Shown here: positions 50,718 to 62,256 of the stretch, in pieces
Numbering within the stretch: the stretch's first letter is position 1
How the letters are laid out: the number at the start of each line of letters is the position of its first letter
Origin: an uncultured Pelagibacteraceae bacterium
Lineage (GTDB): Bacteria; Pseudomonadota; Alphaproteobacteria; Pelagibacterales; Pelagibacteraceae
DNA: 64,000 nt
NCBI GenBank assembly: GCA_902555435.1
Contig: CACDRL010000004.1
Location: 33,782-97,781, forward strand
Direction: 5' to 3'
Notes under the pieces: generated by a model
What the model saw: the letters and a program-made list of their open reading frames with translations, nothing else
What the model was told of the DNA's origin: nothing
The model's database searches: none
Translations under genes and position numbers: made by a program

Positions 50718-51323
50718 ATGAACAGTTTAGAGGATCTAGAAAAAAAAATTAATTCTGAGTTAACCACTAAAATTAACAATTCAGAAATAAAGCATAATCA
50801 AATTTATCTAGAAACAGATAAAGATGATTTTTTAGATGTAATATTATTTTTAAAAACTAATTTAGACACAAAATTTCAACAGCTGATAGATATTACAGTT
50901 GTAGATTACCCTGAAAATAACCAAAGATTTCAAATGGTTTACTTATTTTTAAGTCATGAATTTAATCAAAGACTGGTTCTAAAATACTCTATTTCAGAAA
51001 ATGAAGTTATACCTTCTTTAACAAGTGTTTTTCCTGCTGCAAATTGGATGGAAAGAGAAGTTTTTGATATGTATGGTGTGAATTTCAAAGATCATCCTGA
51101 CTTAAGAAGAATACTTACAGATTATGGTTTTGAAGGACATCCTTTGAGAAAAGATTTTCCGTTAACTGGTCACTCTGAGGTTAGATATAGCGAAGATCAA
51201 AAAAAAGTAATCAGCGAACCAGTTAAACTAGAGCAAAATTATCGAAATTTTGATTACGAGAGCCCTTGGGAAGGAACAAAGTATATTAAAGAAGAAATTG
51301 AAAACAATGACAAAAAAAATTAA
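50718..51323 (+). CDS. nuoC: NADH-quinone oxidoreductase subunit C
   Basis: A 201-residue peripheral-arm subunit. The frame is open upstream into nuoB, but the ATG at 50718, 2 bases after the nuoB stop, gives the normal length and N-terminus ([10 protein letters not shown]). The signature [40 protein letters not shown] is present in order (key pieces [17 protein letters not shown] and GHPLRKDFP). It scaffolds nuoB and nuoD and carries no cofactor. Confidence 0.96.
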   Translation: MNSLEDLEKKINSELTTKINNSEIKHNQIYLETDKDDFLDVILFLKTNLDTKFQQLIDITVVDYPENNQRFQMVYLFLSHEFNQRLVLKYSISENEVIPSLTSVFPAANWMEREVFDMYGVNFKDHPDLRRILTDYGFEGHPLRKDFPLTGHSEVRYSEDQKKVISEPVKLEQNYRNFDYESPWEGTKYIKEEIENNDKKN

Positions 51324-52482
51324 AAATTTAAATCTAAATTTTGGTCCTCAACATCCAGCAGCTCACGGTGTATTAAGATTAATATTAGAATTAGACGGTG
51401 AGGTTGTTGAAAAAGCAGACCCACATATAGGTTTACTTCACAGAGGTACAGAAAAATTAATTGAAAACAAAACTTACATGCAAGCTGTTCCTTATTTCGA
51501 TCGTTTAGATTATGTAGCCCCAATGAATCAAGAACATGCTTTTGCTCTTGCTGTAGAAAAAATTCTTAAAATAGATGTACCGATTAGAGCTCAGTATATA
51601 AGAGTTATTTTTTGTGAAATAGGAAGAATATTAAGTCATATTCTTAATGTAACTACCCAAGCGCTTGATGTTGGTGCTTTAACTCCTTCACTTTGGGGTT
51701 TTGAAGAACGAGAAACTTTAATGACTTTTTACGAAAGAGCTTCTGGATCAAGATTGCATGCTAACTACTTTAGAGCAGGTGGTGTTCACCAAGACTTACC
51801 AAAAGGTTTAGAGGAAGATATCTCAAACTTTTGCGATACATTTCCTAAAGTGATAAATGATTTAGAAAGTCTTTTAACAGACAACAGAATTTTTAAACAA
51901 AGAAACGTTGATATTGGAATTGTTAGTAAAGAGGATGCTTTAGATTATTCGTTTTCAGGAGTTATGATCAGAGGATCAGGAGTGCCTTGGGATTTAAGAA
52001 AATCTCAACCGTACGATTGTTATGAAGATTTAGATTTTAAAATACCAGTTGGAAAAAATGGTGATTGTTACGATAGATATTTATGTAGAATTGAGGAAAT
52101 GAAAGAGAGTGTTTCTATTATCAAGCAGTGTTTATCTAAAATGGAAAAAGGACCAATTAAATCATTGGATGGCAAAATTAGTCCACCATCAAAAAAAGAT
52201 ATTAAGCAATCAATGGAAGCATTAATTCATCATTTTAAATTATTTACCGAAGGTTACAGGGTGCCTAAGGATGAGATTTATACAGCTGTTGAAGCTCCTA
52301 AGGGAGAATTTGGAGTTTATTTAATTTCTGATGGTTCAAGCAAACCTTATAAATGCAAGATAAGAGCCCCAGGCTTTTCACATTTACAATCAATGGATTA
52401 CTTAATTAAAGGACATATGTTAGCAGATGTACCAGCAGTTCTAGGTTCATTAGATATTGTTTTTGGTGAGGTTGATAGATGA
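51307..52482 (+). CDS. nuoD: NADH-quinone oxidoreductase subunit D
   Basis: A 391-residue peripheral subunit that forms the quinone pocket with nuoB. The start is taken as the ATG at 51307 ([21 protein letters not shown]), overlapping nuoC by 17 bases; the open frame from 51250 only adds nuoC-overlapping residues. [13 protein letters not shown] with the conserved His near residues 13-25, and the C-terminal [12 protein letters not shown] ending, are standard. It descends from hydrogenase large subunits but lacks the metal cysteines. Confidence 0.97.
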   Translation: MTKKIKNLNLNFGPQHPAAHGVLRLILELDGEVVEKADPHIGLLHRGTEKLIENKTYMQAVPYFDRLDYVAPMNQEHAFALAVEKILKIDVPIRAQYIRVIFCEIGRILSHILNVTTQALDVGALTPSLWGFEERETLMTFYERASGSRLHANYFRAGGVHQDLPKGLEEDISNFCDTFPKVINDLESLLTDNRIFKQRNVDIGIVSKEDALDYSFSGVMIRGSGVPWDLRKSQPYDCYEDLDFKIPVGKNGDCYDRYLCRIEEMKESVSIIKQCLSKMEKGPIKSLDGKISPPSKKDIKQSMEALIHHFKLFTEGYRVPKDEIYTAVEAPKGEFGVYLISDGSSKPYKCKIRAPGFSHLQSMDYLIKGHMLADVPAVLGSLDIVFGEVDR

Positions 52483-53087
52483 GTTTAAGAAAACCTGCAA
52501 AAGATCAACCAGAAAGTTTTGAGTTTAATGCTTCATCTTTAGAGGCGGCTAATAATATTGTTGCAAAATATCCAGAAGGAAAACAACAAAGTGCTGTGAT
52601 GGCTTTGCTTTATATTGCTCAAAGACAAAATAATAATTGGATACCATTAGCTGCAATGAAGTATATCGCCAAGTTTTTAGATATGCCTTATATAAAAGTT
52701 TATGAAGTGGCAACATTCTACACAATGTACAATCTATCACCAGTTGGAAAATATTTTGTTCAAGTATGTACTACAACGCCATGCATGATAAGAGGCGCAA
52801 ATAAATTAGTTGAAGCTTGTAAGGAAAAAATTTCTGAAAATGAATGTGAATTATCAAGTGATAAGAGTTGTTCATGGATGGAGGTTGAGTGTCTTGGCGC
52901 ATGCGTTACTGCTCCCATGATGCAAATAAATGATGATTATTTTGAGGATCTTGATAAAGAAAAAATGTCAGAGATTTTAGATAAAATTTTAAATGGAGAA
53001 ACTCCAAAACCTGGTTCATACAGAGGAAGAGTTAATAATGAGCCAGAGAACAATAGAAAAACATTAACGGATTTAAAAAATGCTTAA
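52479..53087 (+). CDS. nuoE: NADH-quinone oxidoreductase subunit E
   Basis: A 202-residue subunit of the NADH dehydrogenase module, with the 2Fe-2S cluster N1a. Ligands are the cysteines in [12 protein letters not shown] (about 95-106) and in [13 protein letters not shown] (about 138-150). The thioredoxin-like fold with the N-terminal helical region (about 20-75) is normal. Overlaps nuoD by 4 bases and nuoF by 8 bases. Confidence 0.97.
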   Translation: MSLRKPAKDQPESFEFNASSLEAANNIVAKYPEGKQQSAVMALLYIAQRQNNNWIPLAAMKYIAKFLDMPYIKVYEVATFYTMYNLSPVGKYFVQVCTTTPCMIRGANKLVEACKEKISENECELSSDKSCSWMEVECLGACVTAPMMQINDDYFEDLDKEKMSEILDKILNGETPKPGSYRGRVNNEPENNRKTLTDLKNA

Positions 53088-54411
53088 AGATCAAGATAGA
53101 ATTTTTCAAAATTTATATAACGATAAAGGCTCTGATGTAGCAGCGTCACAATCAAGAGGTGATTGGATAAAAACTAAAGAAATTACCGAAAAAGGAAGAG
53201 ATTGGATTATTAATGAAATTAAAGAGTCTCAGCTTAGAGGTCGAGGTGGGGCAGGATTTCCTACAGGTTTAAAGTGGTCATTTGCACCAAAAGAAGTTGG
53301 ATCAAGACCACATTATTTAGTTATTAATGGTGATGAGTCTGAACCAGGGACTTGTAAAGATAGAGATATTTTAAGATTTGAACCTCATAAATTAATAGAG
53401 GGTTGTTTAATAGCGTCATACGCAGTTCAAGCACACGTCTGTTACATTTATATTAGAGGAGAATATTTTGTTGATGGTCAAAAACTCCAAGCTGCAATTG
53501 ATGAAGCTTATGAGAAAAAACTATTAGGAAAAAACGCAGCTGGAACTGGCTGGGATTTAGATATTTATATTCATTATGGAGCAGGAGCGTATATTTGTGG
53601 TGAGGAAACAGCATTACTTGAAAGTTTAGAGGGTAAAAAAGGTCAACCAAGATTAAAACCACCTTTCCCAGCTTTGATTGGTTTATATGGATGCCCAACT
53701 ATAATTAATAATGTTGAAACCATTGCTGTGGTGCCAACTATTTTACGTAGAGGAGCGAAATGGTTTGCTTCTTTAGGAAGAGAAAAAAACACAGGTACTA
53801 AAATTTTCTGTATTTCTGGAAATGTTAATAATCCGTGTAATGTAGAAGAGGAGATGAGCATTCCTTTAAAAGAATTAATAGAAGTTCACGCTGGTGGAGT
53901 GATTGGCGGATGGGATAATTTACAAGCTGTAATACCAGGTGGATCCTCTATGCCTCTAATTCCAAAAGATAGATGTGAAACATTAAAGATGGATTTTGAT
54001 GCGTGTGTCGAAGAAAAAAGTGGATTAGGAACAGCAGGAATAGTGGTAATCAATAAAGATCAAGACATTATTAAATGTATGGCGAGAATTGCTAGATTTT
54101 ACAAACATGAAAGTTGTGGACAGTGCACACCTTGCAGAGAAGGCTCTGGATGGATGTGGAGAATGCTTGAACGTATGGCAAAAGGCGATGCAACAAAAGA
54201 TGAAGTAGACATGTTAGGAGATGTTACAACCCAAATCGCTGGTCATACAATTTGTGCATTTGGAGAAGGTTCTTCATGGCCAGTTCAAGGTTTGTTAAGA
54301 CATTTTAAAAAAGAAATTCAAGAAAGAAACAATTTGGACCCAATTGTTCAGAAAAAAAACAATATACCTTATTTAGTTGATCAACATTTATTAGATAAAA
54401 AAAATGCTTAA
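53080..54411 (+). CDS. nuoF: NADH-quinone oxidoreductase subunit F
   Basis: A 443-residue subunit that binds NADH, FMN and a 4Fe-4S cluster, where electrons enter complex I. The NADH-binding [13 protein letters not shown] is at about 54-66, the FMN region includes [13 protein letters not shown] (about 85-97) and [14 protein letters not shown] (about 167-180), and the cluster motif is [12 protein letters not shown] near 345-356 with a further Cys in HTICAFGEG. Overlaps nuoG by 8 bases. Confidence 0.98.
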   Translation: MLKDQDRIFQNLYNDKGSDVAASQSRGDWIKTKEITEKGRDWIINEIKESQLRGRGGAGFPTGLKWSFAPKEVGSRPHYLVINGDESEPGTCKDRDILRFEPHKLIEGCLIASYAVQAHVCYIYIRGEYFVDGQKLQAAIDEAYEKKLLGKNAAGTGWDLDIYIHYGAGAYICGEETALLESLEGKKGQPRLKPPFPALIGLYGCPTIINNVETIAVVPTILRRGAKWFASLGREKNTGTKIFCISGNVNNPCNVEEEMSIPLKELIEVHAGGVIGGWDNLQAVIPGGSSMPLIPKDRCETLKMDFDACVEEKSGLGTAGIVVINKDQDIIKCMARIARFYKHESCGQCTPCREGSGWMWRMLERMAKGDATKDEVDMLGDVTTQIAGHTICAFGEGSSWPVQGLLRHFKKEIQERNNLDPIVQKKNNIPYLVDQHLLDKKNA

Positions 54412-56434
54412 ATTAAAAGTAAATGACATTGATGTAGAAGTCGAAGAAGGACTAACAGTTCTTCAAGCCTGTGAAAAAGCAGGAGTTGAGATACCTAGAT
54501 TTTGTTATCATGAAAAATTATCTATAGCTGGAAATTGTAGAATGTGTTTAGTTGAAATGGAGAAATCACCGAAACCCATTGCATCATGTGCAATGCCTGC
54601 TGCCGAGGGAATGAATATTAAAACAAATACAAGTTTAGTTGAAAAGGCTAGAAAAGGTGTAATGGAATTTTTACTAGCAAATCATCCTTTAGATTGTCCT
54701 GTATGTGACCAAGGTGGTGAGTGTGATCTTCAAGATCAATCAATGTTTTATGGAGTAGATAAATCAAGATTTAAAGAAAATAAAAGAGCAGTTCCCGAAA
54801 AAAATATGGGACCATTAATCAAAACTCAAATGACAAGATGCATACATTGTACTAGATGTGTGCGATTTGCTACTGAAGTTGCAGGTGTTCCGGAACTTGG
54901 TGCTATAGGTAGGGGTGAGGATATGCAAATTACAACATATCTTGAGCAATCAATGCAATCAGAATTATCTGCTAATGTAGTTGATTTATGTCCTGTTGGA
55001 GCTTTGACATCAAAACCTTATGTTTTTGAAGCAAGACCATGGGAATTAAAAAAGACAGAAACAATTGATATTATGGATGCAATAGGCTCAAACATTAGAG
55101 TTGATACATACGATTGGGAAGTAAAAAGAGTTCTTCCAATAATCAATGAAGATATTAATGAAGAATGGATCTCAGATAAAACTAGATATGCGTGTGATGG
55201 CTTACTTCATCAAAGATTAGATACTCCATATATTAAATACAACGGTAAATTTGAGAAAGCTTCGTGGCAAGAAGTTTATAAAATAATAAAATCTAAATTA
55301 GAAAATACATCTAAAGAAAAAGTATGTGGTTTTGTTGGAGATTTAACAAACATGGAAACTGCTTACATTTTTAAAGAATTTTTTGACCGAACAGTTGAAA
55401 CTGATAATTATGAGTCAAGATCAGATAATAGATATATTAATATTTCAAAAAGAGAAAATTATTTGTTTAATTCCTCAATCAATGGAATTGAAGATGCTGA
55501 TTTAATTTTATTATTGGGTGCCAATCCTAGATACGAAGCCACAATTTTAAATGCAAGAATTAGAAAATCTTATCTAAAAAATAGTACAAGAATTGTATCA
55601 TTAAATGATTGTGGAGATCTAACTTATCCTTATGAAAGTTTAGACGGGCAAACTAAAACAATTAAAGAAATTATAGATGACACACACAAACTTTCAAAAG
55701 AAATAGAAAGTGCAAAAAAACCAATGATAATAATTGGTGAGTCTTTATTAAGATTAGAAAATGCAAAATATTTGTTTGAAAATTTAAAAGATTTTTTGAA
55801 TAAAAAAAACAAGTTTTCCGAAGATTGGAATCCTTTGAATGTTTTATCATGTGATGCAGCAACTGTAGGAAATTTTGATTTAGGAGTTTTAAATAATAAA
55901 ACAAATTTAATAGAAGATTTAAAATCAAATAAATTTGAAATAATATTTTTAATAGGTCAGGATGATTTAAATTTTGATAAAAAAAATGAATTTGTTATTT
56001 ATCAAGGAAGCCATGGTGACAAAGGGGCAGAGTGTGCAGATATAATTTTGCCTGGCTCAGCTTATACAGAACAAGACGGTTATTATACAAATCTAGAGGG
56101 AAAAATTCAAAAAGCATTTAAGGCTTCTTATCCTCCTGGAGATGCAAAAGAAGATTGGCAGATAATAAATGAACTAGCTGAATTCATGAATAATAGAAAA
56201 TTGTTTAACGATAAAGAAGAGCTAGATAGCAGCATGTTGAATTATTTAAAATTGCAAACTGAAAAACAAACTGAAAAAAATAATAACAACTCGAATTCTG
56301 ATTTTAATAATGAAAATTTAAAAATTGAAATTAAAGATTATTATTTTTCTAATGTTGTTGCTAAATCATCAAAAACAATGATTGAGTGCAATAATGCAAA
56401 AATGAATTTAAAATCAACAGGTACAGAAGGTTAA
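54404..56434 (+). CDS. nuoG: NADH-quinone oxidoreductase subunit G
   Basis: A 676-residue iron-sulfur subunit. The N-terminal 2Fe-2S domain has [17 protein letters not shown] (Cys34, Cys45, Cys48) and Cys62; then [17 protein letters not shown] and [13 protein letters not shown] provide the further cluster ligands near 95-150, with a last Cys in [14 protein letters not shown]. The C-terminal part (about 220-620) is the molybdopterin-oxidoreductase-like domain without cofactor. The tail (about 622-645) is Gln/Asn/Lys-rich low-complexity sequence, probably a flexible linker. Length is typical for alphaproteobacteria and shorter than in E. coli. Confidence 0.97.
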   Translation: MLKLKVNDIDVEVEEGLTVLQACEKAGVEIPRFCYHEKLSIAGNCRMCLVEMEKSPKPIASCAMPAAEGMNIKTNTSLVEKARKGVMEFLLANHPLDCPVCDQGGECDLQDQSMFYGVDKSRFKENKRAVPEKNMGPLIKTQMTRCIHCTRCVRFATEVAGVPELGAIGRGEDMQITTYLEQSMQSELSANVVDLCPVGALTSKPYVFEARPWELKKTETIDIMDAIGSNIRVDTYDWEVKRVLPIINEDINEEWISDKTRYACDGLLHQRLDTPYIKYNGKFEKASWQEVYKIIKSKLENTSKEKVCGFVGDLTNMETAYIFKEFFDRTVETDNYESRSDNRYINISKRENYLFNSSINGIEDADLILLLGANPRYEATILNARIRKSYLKNSTRIVSLNDCGDLTYPYESLDGQTKTIKEIIDDTHKLSKEIESAKKPMIIIGESLLRLENAKYLFENLKDFLNKKNKFSEDWNPLNVLSCDAATVGNFDLGVLNNKTNLIEDLKSNKFEIIFLIGQDDLNFDKKNEFVIYQGSHGDKGAECADIILPGSAYTEQDGYYTNLEGKIQKAFKASYPPGDAKEDWQIINELAEFMNNRKLFNDKEELDSSMLNYLKLQTEKQTEKNNNNSNSDFNNENLKIEIKDYYFSNVVAKSSKTMIECNNAKMNLKSTGTEG

Positions 56435-56435
56435 G

Positions 56436-57434
56436 ATGGAATATTTGAATATAGTCTTTCAAGAGGTTTACAAAATTGTATTTTTGTTAGTTCCAGTTTT
56501 GGTTTCTGTAGCAATGATTGTTTGGCTAGATAGAAGAGTTTGGGCTTTTGTTCAAAAAAGACAAGGACCAAATGTAGTTGGACCATTTGGATTACTTCAG
56601 TCATTAGCTGATGCGTTGAAATATATTTTTAAAGAAATAATCATCCCATCAAGCTCAAACAAAGTAATCTTCATATTAGCGCCAATTGTAACTATGACAT
56701 TAGCTTTAATAGCCTGGGCTGTAATACCATTTAGTGCAACTCAGGTTTTAGCTGATATTAATGTTGGTATACTTTATCTATTTGCCGTTTCATCGCTAGG
56801 GGTTTATGGAATCATTATGGGAGGATGGGCTTCAAATTCTAAATATCCTTTCTTAGGAGCAATTAGATCTGCAGCTCAAATGGTATCTTATGAAGTTTCT
56901 ATTGGGGTTATTATTATCAATGTATTGTTATGTGTAGGCTCATTGAATTTAAATGATATCGTGATTGCACAACAAAATATGTGGTTTGTAATTCCTTTAT
57001 TTCCAATGTTTGTAATATTTTTTATCTCTGCATTGGCTGAAACTAATAGACCACCTTTTGACTTACCAGAGGCAGAAGCAGAGTTAGTTGCTGGTTATCA
57101 AACAGAATATTCTGGAATGATGTATGCAATGTTTTGGTTAGGTGAGTATGCAAACATTTTATTGATGTGTGCGATGGGATCAATATTATTTTTAGGTGGT
57201 TGGATGTCTCCAATTGATGTTTATCCATTTAACTTAGTGCCAAGTGCAATATGGTTAATATTAAAAATCCTGCTTTTATTTATCCTTTTTGCTCTAGTCA
57301 AAGCGATAGTACCTAGATACAGATATGACCAGTTAATGAGACTAGGATGGAAAGTGTTTCTTCCTCTTTCTCTAATTTGGGTAGTATTAACAGCTAGCTA
57401 TTTATTTTATTTTAACCTTTTACCAGTGAATTAA
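56436..57434 (+). CDS. nuoH: NADH-quinone oxidoreductase subunit H
   Basis: A 332-residue membrane subunit with eight to nine hydrophobic segments, forming the quinone channel entrance. Signatures are [28 protein letters not shown] in order (pieces RQGPNVVGP and LADALK near 37-63) and [28 protein letters not shown] (pieces [12 protein letters not shown] and [10 protein letters not shown] near 201-228). The acidic loop is intact. Confidence 0.98.
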   Translation: MEYLNIVFQEVYKIVFLLVPVLVSVAMIVWLDRRVWAFVQKRQGPNVVGPFGLLQSLADALKYIFKEIIIPSSSNKVIFILAPIVTMTLALIAWAVIPFSATQVLADINVGILYLFAVSSLGVYGIIMGGWASNSKYPFLGAIRSAAQMVSYEVSIGVIIINVLLCVGSLNLNDIVIAQQNMWFVIPLFPMFVIFFISALAETNRPPFDLPEAEAELVAGYQTEYSGMMYAMFWLGEYANILLMCAMGSILFLGGWMSPIDVYPFNLVPSAIWLILKILLLFILFALVKAIVPRYRYDQLMRLGWKVFLPLSLIWVVLTASYLFYFNLLPVN

Positions 57435-57436
57435 TT

Positions 57437-57922
57437 ATGAATATTTCTAGATTTTTTAAAACAATATTTATGACTGACTTCATCGGTGGTTTATTTATTG
57501 CTATTAAAGAATTATTTAAATCAAAAAAAACTATCAATTATCCTTTTGAAAAAGGAAAAATTAGTCCAAGATTTAGAGGAGAGCACGCTTTAAGAAGGTA
57601 TCCAAACGGAGAAGAAAGATGTATTGCATGCAAACTTTGTGAAGCTGTTTGTCCTGCTCAAGCAATCACAATTGAGTCTGCTCAAAGAGAAGATGGAAGT
57701 AGAAAAACTACTCGATATGATATTGATATGATGAAATGCATTTATTGTGGATTATGTGAAGAGTCTTGTCCAGTAGATGCAATAGTACAAGGTCCAAATT
57801 TTGAATTTTCAACAGAAACACGAGAAGAACTTTATTATACAAAAGAAAAGTTATTAGATAATGGCGATAGATGGGAGAATGTTTTGGAGGCTAATATTAA
57901 AGCTGACAATATCCATAGATAA
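57437..57922 (+). CDS. nuoI: NADH-quinone oxidoreductase subunit I
   Basis: A 161-residue peripheral subunit with two 4Fe-4S clusters (N6a and N6b). The motifs are [12 protein letters not shown] (about 62-73) and [12 protein letters not shown] (about 101-112), each followed by the remaining Pro-Val/Ala context. [17 protein letters not shown] before the first cluster is family-typical. Starts 2 bases after nuoH. Confidence 0.98.
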   Translation: MNISRFFKTIFMTDFIGGLFIAIKELFKSKKTINYPFEKGKISPRFRGEHALRRYPNGEERCIACKLCEAVCPAQAITIESAQREDGSRKTTRYDIDMMKCIYCGLCEESCPVDAIVQGPNFEFSTETREELYYTKEKLLDNGDRWENVLEANIKADNIHR

Positions 57923-57924
57923 AA

Positions 57925-58557
57925 ATGTTTGCACACGCTATTTTCTTTTATACATTTTCTATAATTGCTGTTGTTTCAGCTATAATGGTTACTGCTTCTA
58001 AAAATACTGTTCACTCAGTATTTTTCTTAATTCTTGATTTCATAAGTATTTCTTGTCTTTTTATAATGATAGGTGCTGAATTTTTGGGAATGATAATGTT
58101 AATTGTTTATGTTGGGGCCGTTGCAGTTCTGTTTTTATTTGTTGTTATGATGTTAAACGTAGCCCAACAAAAAAATCAATGGTTTGCAGGTCAACAAAGT
58201 TCCAAACATATCCCGGTAGGAATAATTATCAGTACGCTTATATTCGTTGAAGTAATAATTGTAATTGGTGGTTGGAAATATAAACCAGAAATTTTTGATA
58301 TTAATAATTCAATTGCTCAAACAAGCATTAGCAACACTCACTCATTAGGACAGATTTTATATACAGATTATATTCATGTGTTTCAAATAAGTGGAATGAT
58401 TCTATTAGTAGCTATGGTTGGGGCTATTGTATTAACATTTAGACAAAGATCAGGTGTAAAAAGACAAAGTTATATCAAGCAAATATCTAGAGAAAGAACT
58501 GAAGGTGTTGAAGTGCTAGAAGTTCAGAGCAATAAAGGGGTTAAAATAGATGATTGA
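57925..58557 (+). CDS. nuoJ: NADH-quinone oxidoreductase subunit J
   Basis: A 210-residue membrane subunit with five hydrophobic segments. [26 protein letters not shown] (about 52-77; pieces [14 protein letters not shown] and [10 protein letters not shown]) is the conserved segment 3, whose pi-bulge region links the quinone site to proton movement. The C-terminal tail of about 40 residues after the last segment is hydrophilic. Overlaps nuoK by 8 bases. Confidence 0.96.
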   Translation: MFAHAIFFYTFSIIAVVSAIMVTASKNTVHSVFFLILDFISISCLFIMIGAEFLGMIMLIVYVGAVAVLFLFVVMMLNVAQQKNQWFAGQQSSKHIPVGIIISTLIFVEVIIVIGGWKYKPEIFDINNSIAQTSISNTHSLGQILYTDYIHVFQISGMILLVAMVGAIVLTFRQRSGVKRQSYIKQISRERTEGVEVLEVQSNKGVKIDD

Positions 58558-58861
58558 TATAGGTTTAGGACATTATTTAACTTTAGGAGCAGTGATATTT
58601 TCAATTGGAGTAATTGGTATATTTCTTAATAGGAAGAACATCATTGTCATTTTAATGAGTATTGAATTGATATTACTAGCTGTAAATATCAATTTAGTTG
58701 CTTTTTCAATTTATTTAGGAGATTTAGCAGGCCAAGTCTTTACTTTATTTATTCTCACTGTTGCAGCAGCAGAAGCAGCCATAGGATTAGCGATCATTGT
58801 CGTGTATTTCAGAAACTCTGGAACAATACGAGTTGAGGAAATAGATAAGCTAAAAGGATAA
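58550..58861 (+). CDS. nuoK: NADH-quinone oxidoreductase subunit K
   Basis: A 103-residue membrane subunit with three hydrophobic segments, homologous to MnhC/MrpC antiporter subunits. The two buried glutamates expected in segments 2 and 3 are present ([16 protein letters not shown] and [13 protein letters not shown]). Spacing to nuoL is 2 bases. Confidence 0.97.
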   Translation: MIDIGLGHYLTLGAVIFSIGVIGIFLNRKNIIVILMSIELILLAVNINLVAFSIYLGDLAGQVFTLFILTVAAAEAAIGLAIIVVYFRNSGTIRVEEIDKLKG

Positions 58862-58863
58862 TC

Positions 58864-60774
58864 ATGGAACTATCAATTATATTTCTTCCACTTATTGCTT
58901 CAATTATATCTGGTTTTTTTGGTAGATACATTGGTGATAGAAACTCAGAAATAGTAACAAGCGCCCTAGTTTCAATTTCTGCACTCTTATCAATTTATGT
59001 TCTTTATCAAGTAATTGTAAACCAATACGAAGAAAACATTGTTATAGCTACCTGGATAAGCTCAGGGTCACTTGATGTAAATTGGTCAATGTTAATAGAT
59101 CCTTTATCAGCAGTGATGTTAGTGGTTGTAACTTCTGTATCTGCTTTAGTTCATATTTATTCAATTGGTTACATGTCCCACGACCCTCATAAACCAAGAT
59201 TCATGGCTTACTTATCATTATTCACATTTGCAATGTTGATGCTTGTAACATCGGATAATTTTATTCAACTATTTTTTGGTTGGGAAGGTGTTGGTCTTTG
59301 TTCTTACTTCCTAATTGGTTTTTGGTTTAAAAAAGAAAGTGCAAATGCAGCAGCTATAAAAGCATTTGTTGTAAATAGAGTAGGTGACTTTGGTTTTGCT
59401 TTAGGAATTTTTTTAATATTTTATTTATTTGGAACTGTTAATTACTCAGAAGTGTTTCAACAAATTCCAACACTTGTAGATAAAAATTTATCATTTTTAG
59501 GTTTTGAAGTTAAAGCAATAGACCTAGTTTGTTTACTTTTATTTATTGGAGCAATGGGTAAATCTGCACAGATATTACTTCATACTTGGTTGCCAGATGC
59601 CATGGAGGGTCCAACTCCAGTTTCTGCATTAATTCATGCAGCAACAATGGTAACGGCTGGAGTTTTCTTAGTTGTAAGATGTTCTCCAATTTATGAATAT
59701 TCGCCATTAATACTAAATTTTATAACTGTCGTTGGAATGACCACAGCATTCTTTGCAGCAACTGTTGCTCTAGTTCAAACAGATATTAAAAAAATAATTG
59801 CTTACTCTACATGTAGCCAACTTGGCTATATGTTTTTTGCAGCTGGAGTAGGTGCATACAATGTTGCTATGTTTCACTTATTTACTCATGCATTTTTTAA
59901 AGCTTTATTATTTTTAGGATCTGGTTCAGTAATTCATGCATTTAAAGATGAGCAAAATATAAATAATATGGGTGGTGTATGGAAAAAGTTACCATACACC
60001 TATGCTTTAATGATTATAGGAACACTTGCTTTAACAGGTTTTCCATTTTTATCAGGATTTTATTCTAAAGATGCAATTATAGAATTTGCGTATTTGAAAG
60101 GAAATACCACTGGTTATTATGCAGCTGGGATTGGAATAATTACAGCATTTTTAACATCTATTTATTCATGGAGATTAATCTTTAAAACTTTCCATGGAGA
60201 CTATAACAACAAAGAGGTCAAGATAGAAGAAACACATGAGTCCCCATTAGTAATGCTTGTTCCTTTATTTATTCTTGCAATAGGAGCTGTGTTTGCTGGT
60301 TTTTTATTTAAAGGACTATTTATTGGTCATGGTGATATTTTATTCTGGGCAGAGTCTATTAAGTTTTTAGAGCCTTTAAGTACAGAACATCCACCTTTAT
60401 GGTTTTTACTTTTAACACCTTGTTTAGTTTTAGTATCTATTCCAATTGCTTATTACTTATTTGTAATAAACAAAGAGTTACCTAATTCAATAGTTTCTAT
60501 GAACAAACCTTTGTATAATTTTTTAGTTAATAAATGGTATTTCGACGAGTTGTACGATGTGTTGTTTATTAAATCCTCAAAAAAATTAGGTTTATTTTTG
60601 TGGAAATTTTGTGATGGAACTATAATTGATGGTTTCGGTCCTGATGGAATTTCCTCTTTCATAAAAAAATGTTCAATTAGAGCAACTAAATTTCAAAGTG
60701 GATTTATCTATCAATATGCGTTTGTAATGTTATTAGGTTTCTCTGCTCTACTAACTTTTTTAATAGTTAAATAA
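58864..60774 (+). CDS. nuoL: NADH-quinone oxidoreductase subunit L
   Basis: A 636-residue antiporter-like membrane subunit and the most distal proton channel. Signatures are FFGWEGVGLCSYFLIGFW (about 138-155), HTWLPDAMEGPTPVSALIHAATMVTAGV (about 238-265; pieces HTWLPDAMEGPTPVSA and HAATMV) and KKIIAYSTCSQLGYM (about 316-330). The C-terminal lateral helix region with WYFDELYDVLF (about 559-569) is present, so the protein is complete. Overlaps nuoM by one base. Confidence 0.98.
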   Translation: MELSIIFLPLIASIISGFFGRYIGDRNSEIVTSALVSISALLSIYVLYQVIVNQYEENIVIATWISSGSLDVNWSMLIDPLSAVMLVVVTSVSALVHIYSIGYMSHDPHKPRFMAYLSLFTFAMLMLVTSDNFIQLFFGWEGVGLCSYFLIGFWFKKESANAAAIKAFVVNRVGDFGFALGIFLIFYLFGTVNYSEVFQQIPTLVDKNLSFLGFEVKAIDLVCLLLFIGAMGKSAQILLHTWLPDAMEGPTPVSALIHAATMVTAGVFLVVRCSPIYEYSPLILNFITVVGMTTAFFAATVALVQTDIKKIIAYSTCSQLGYMFFAAGVGAYNVAMFHLFTHAFFKALLFLGSGSVIHAFKDEQNINNMGGVWKKLPYTYALMIIGTLALTGFPFLSGFYSKDAIIEFAYLKGNTTGYYAAGIGIITAFLTSIYSWRLIFKTFHGDYNNKEVKIEETHESPLVMLVPLFILAIGAVFAGFLFKGLFIGHGDILFWAESIKFLEPLSTEHPPLWFLLLTPCLVLVSIPIAYYLFVINKELPNSIVSMNKPLYNFLVNKWYFDELYDVLFIKSSKKLGLFLWKFCDGTIIDGFGPDGISSFIKKCSIRATKFQSGFIYQYAFVMLLGFSALLTFLIVK

Positions 60775-62255
60775 TGAATTTTCCCATTCTTTCATCTTTA
60801 ATATTATTGCCAACAGTTGGCGCTTTATTTTTATTTTTTACCAAAGATAAAGAAGGAAACAATTCAACTGCTAAATATGTTGCTTTATTTACGACCATAG
60901 TAAATTTTTTAATTTCAATTTATCTGTGGATTTCTTTTGACCAATCAACTTCTAATTTTCAATTTGTAGAAGATAGAACATGGATTGAAGGATTTATTAA
61001 TTATAAAGTTGGTGTAGATGGTATTTCAATTTTATTCATTATTTTAACTACATTCATAACTCCGTTATGCATTATTTCTGTAAACAACTCAGTCAAAAAT
61101 AGATTAAGAGATTTTTTAATTGCAATTCTAATCATGGAAAGCTTCATGATTGGTGTTTTTTGTGCACTTGATTTAGTTGTATTCTATTTATTCTTTGAAG
61201 CAGGATTAATTCCGATGTTTTTAATTATTGGAATTTGGGGTGGACCAAAAAGAGTTTATTCTGCATTTAAATTCTTTTTATATACATTGCTAGGCTCTGT
61301 TTTAATGTTAGTTGCAATAATTTCTATTTATTGGATTGCAGGTACGACAGATGTTATTCAGCTTTATGAGCTTGGTATAGATTCTAAGTATCAAAATCTT
61401 TTATGGTTAGCATTCTTCAGCTCTTTTGCAGTCAAAACCCCTATGTGGCCAGTACACACTTGGTTGCCAGACGCTCACGTTGAAGCTCCAACTGCAGGAT
61501 CTGTATTATTAGCAGCGATCTTATTAAAGATGGCGGGTTATGGTTTTATTAGATTTTCTCTAGGTTTATTTCCTGTTGCTTCAGAAGTTTTTACACCCTT
61601 AATTTATACTTTAAGTGTTATAGCAATTATATTCACTTCATTTATTGCACTAATGCAGGAGGATATGAAAAAGTTAATAGCTTATTCTTCTGTTGCTCAC
61701 ATGGGATTTGTGACATTAGGAATATTTACTCTTCAACAACAAGGAATTGAAGGAAGCATTATTCAAATGATTAGTCACGGTCTAGTTTCAGCAGCACTTT
61801 TCTTATGTGTTGGTGTTGTCTACGATCGGATGCACTCAAGAATGATTCATTCTTATGGAGGAATAGTTTCAATAATACCTAAATATTCAATTTTATTTAT
61901 GTTGTTTACATTAGCAGCATTGGGATTACCGGGGACTAGTGGTTTTATTGGAGAATTTTTAATTTTAATGGGTGCTTTTAAGGATAATTTTCTAGTAGCT
62001 GTAATTGCTAGTTTAGGAGTGATACTTGGAGCTGCATATATGCTTTGGTTGTACAAAAGAGTTGTTTTTGGAAAGCTAGTTAACGAAGACCTTAAGAAAA
62101 TGTTTGATTTAAATAGATCGGAATATCTAATTTTATCTTGTCTAGCAGTTCCAACTTTATTCTTCGGATTTTATCCAGATCCGTTGATAAATACTATAGA
62201 AGTTTCTGTAACCGATTTGATTAATATGCATAACACAAATATAGCTAGCAAATAA
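60774..62255 (+). CDS. nuoM: NADH-quinone oxidoreductase subunit M
   Basis: A 493-residue antiporter-like membrane subunit with about fourteen hydrophobic segments. Channel residues occur in YLFFEAGLIPMFLIIGIWGG (about 139-158, Glu-containing), VKTPMWPVHTWLPDAHVEAPTAGSVLLAAILLK (about 221-253; pieces TPMWPVHTWLPDAH and EAPTAGSVLLA) and QEDMKKLIAYSSVAHMGF (about 298-315). One base shared with nuoL and one base before nuoN. Confidence 0.98.
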   Translation: MNFPILSSLILLPTVGALFLFFTKDKEGNNSTAKYVALFTTIVNFLISIYLWISFDQSTSNFQFVEDRTWIEGFINYKVGVDGISILFIILTTFITPLCIISVNNSVKNRLRDFLIAILIMESFMIGVFCALDLVVFYLFFEAGLIPMFLIIGIWGGPKRVYSAFKFFLYTLLGSVLMLVAIISIYWIAGTTDVIQLYELGIDSKYQNLLWLAFFSSFAVKTPMWPVHTWLPDAHVEAPTAGSVLLAAILLKMAGYGFIRFSLGLFPVASEVFTPLIYTLSVIAIIFTSFIALMQEDMKKLIAYSSVAHMGFVTLGIFTLQQQGIEGSIIQMISHGLVSAALFLCVGVVYDRMHSRMIHSYGGIVSIIPKYSILFMLFTLAALGLPGTSGFIGEFLILMGAFKDNFLVAVIASLGVILGAAYMLWLYKRVVFGKLVNEDLKKMFDLNRSEYLILSCLAVPTLFFGFYPDPLINTIEVSVTDLINMHNTNIASK

Positions 62256-62256
62256 T

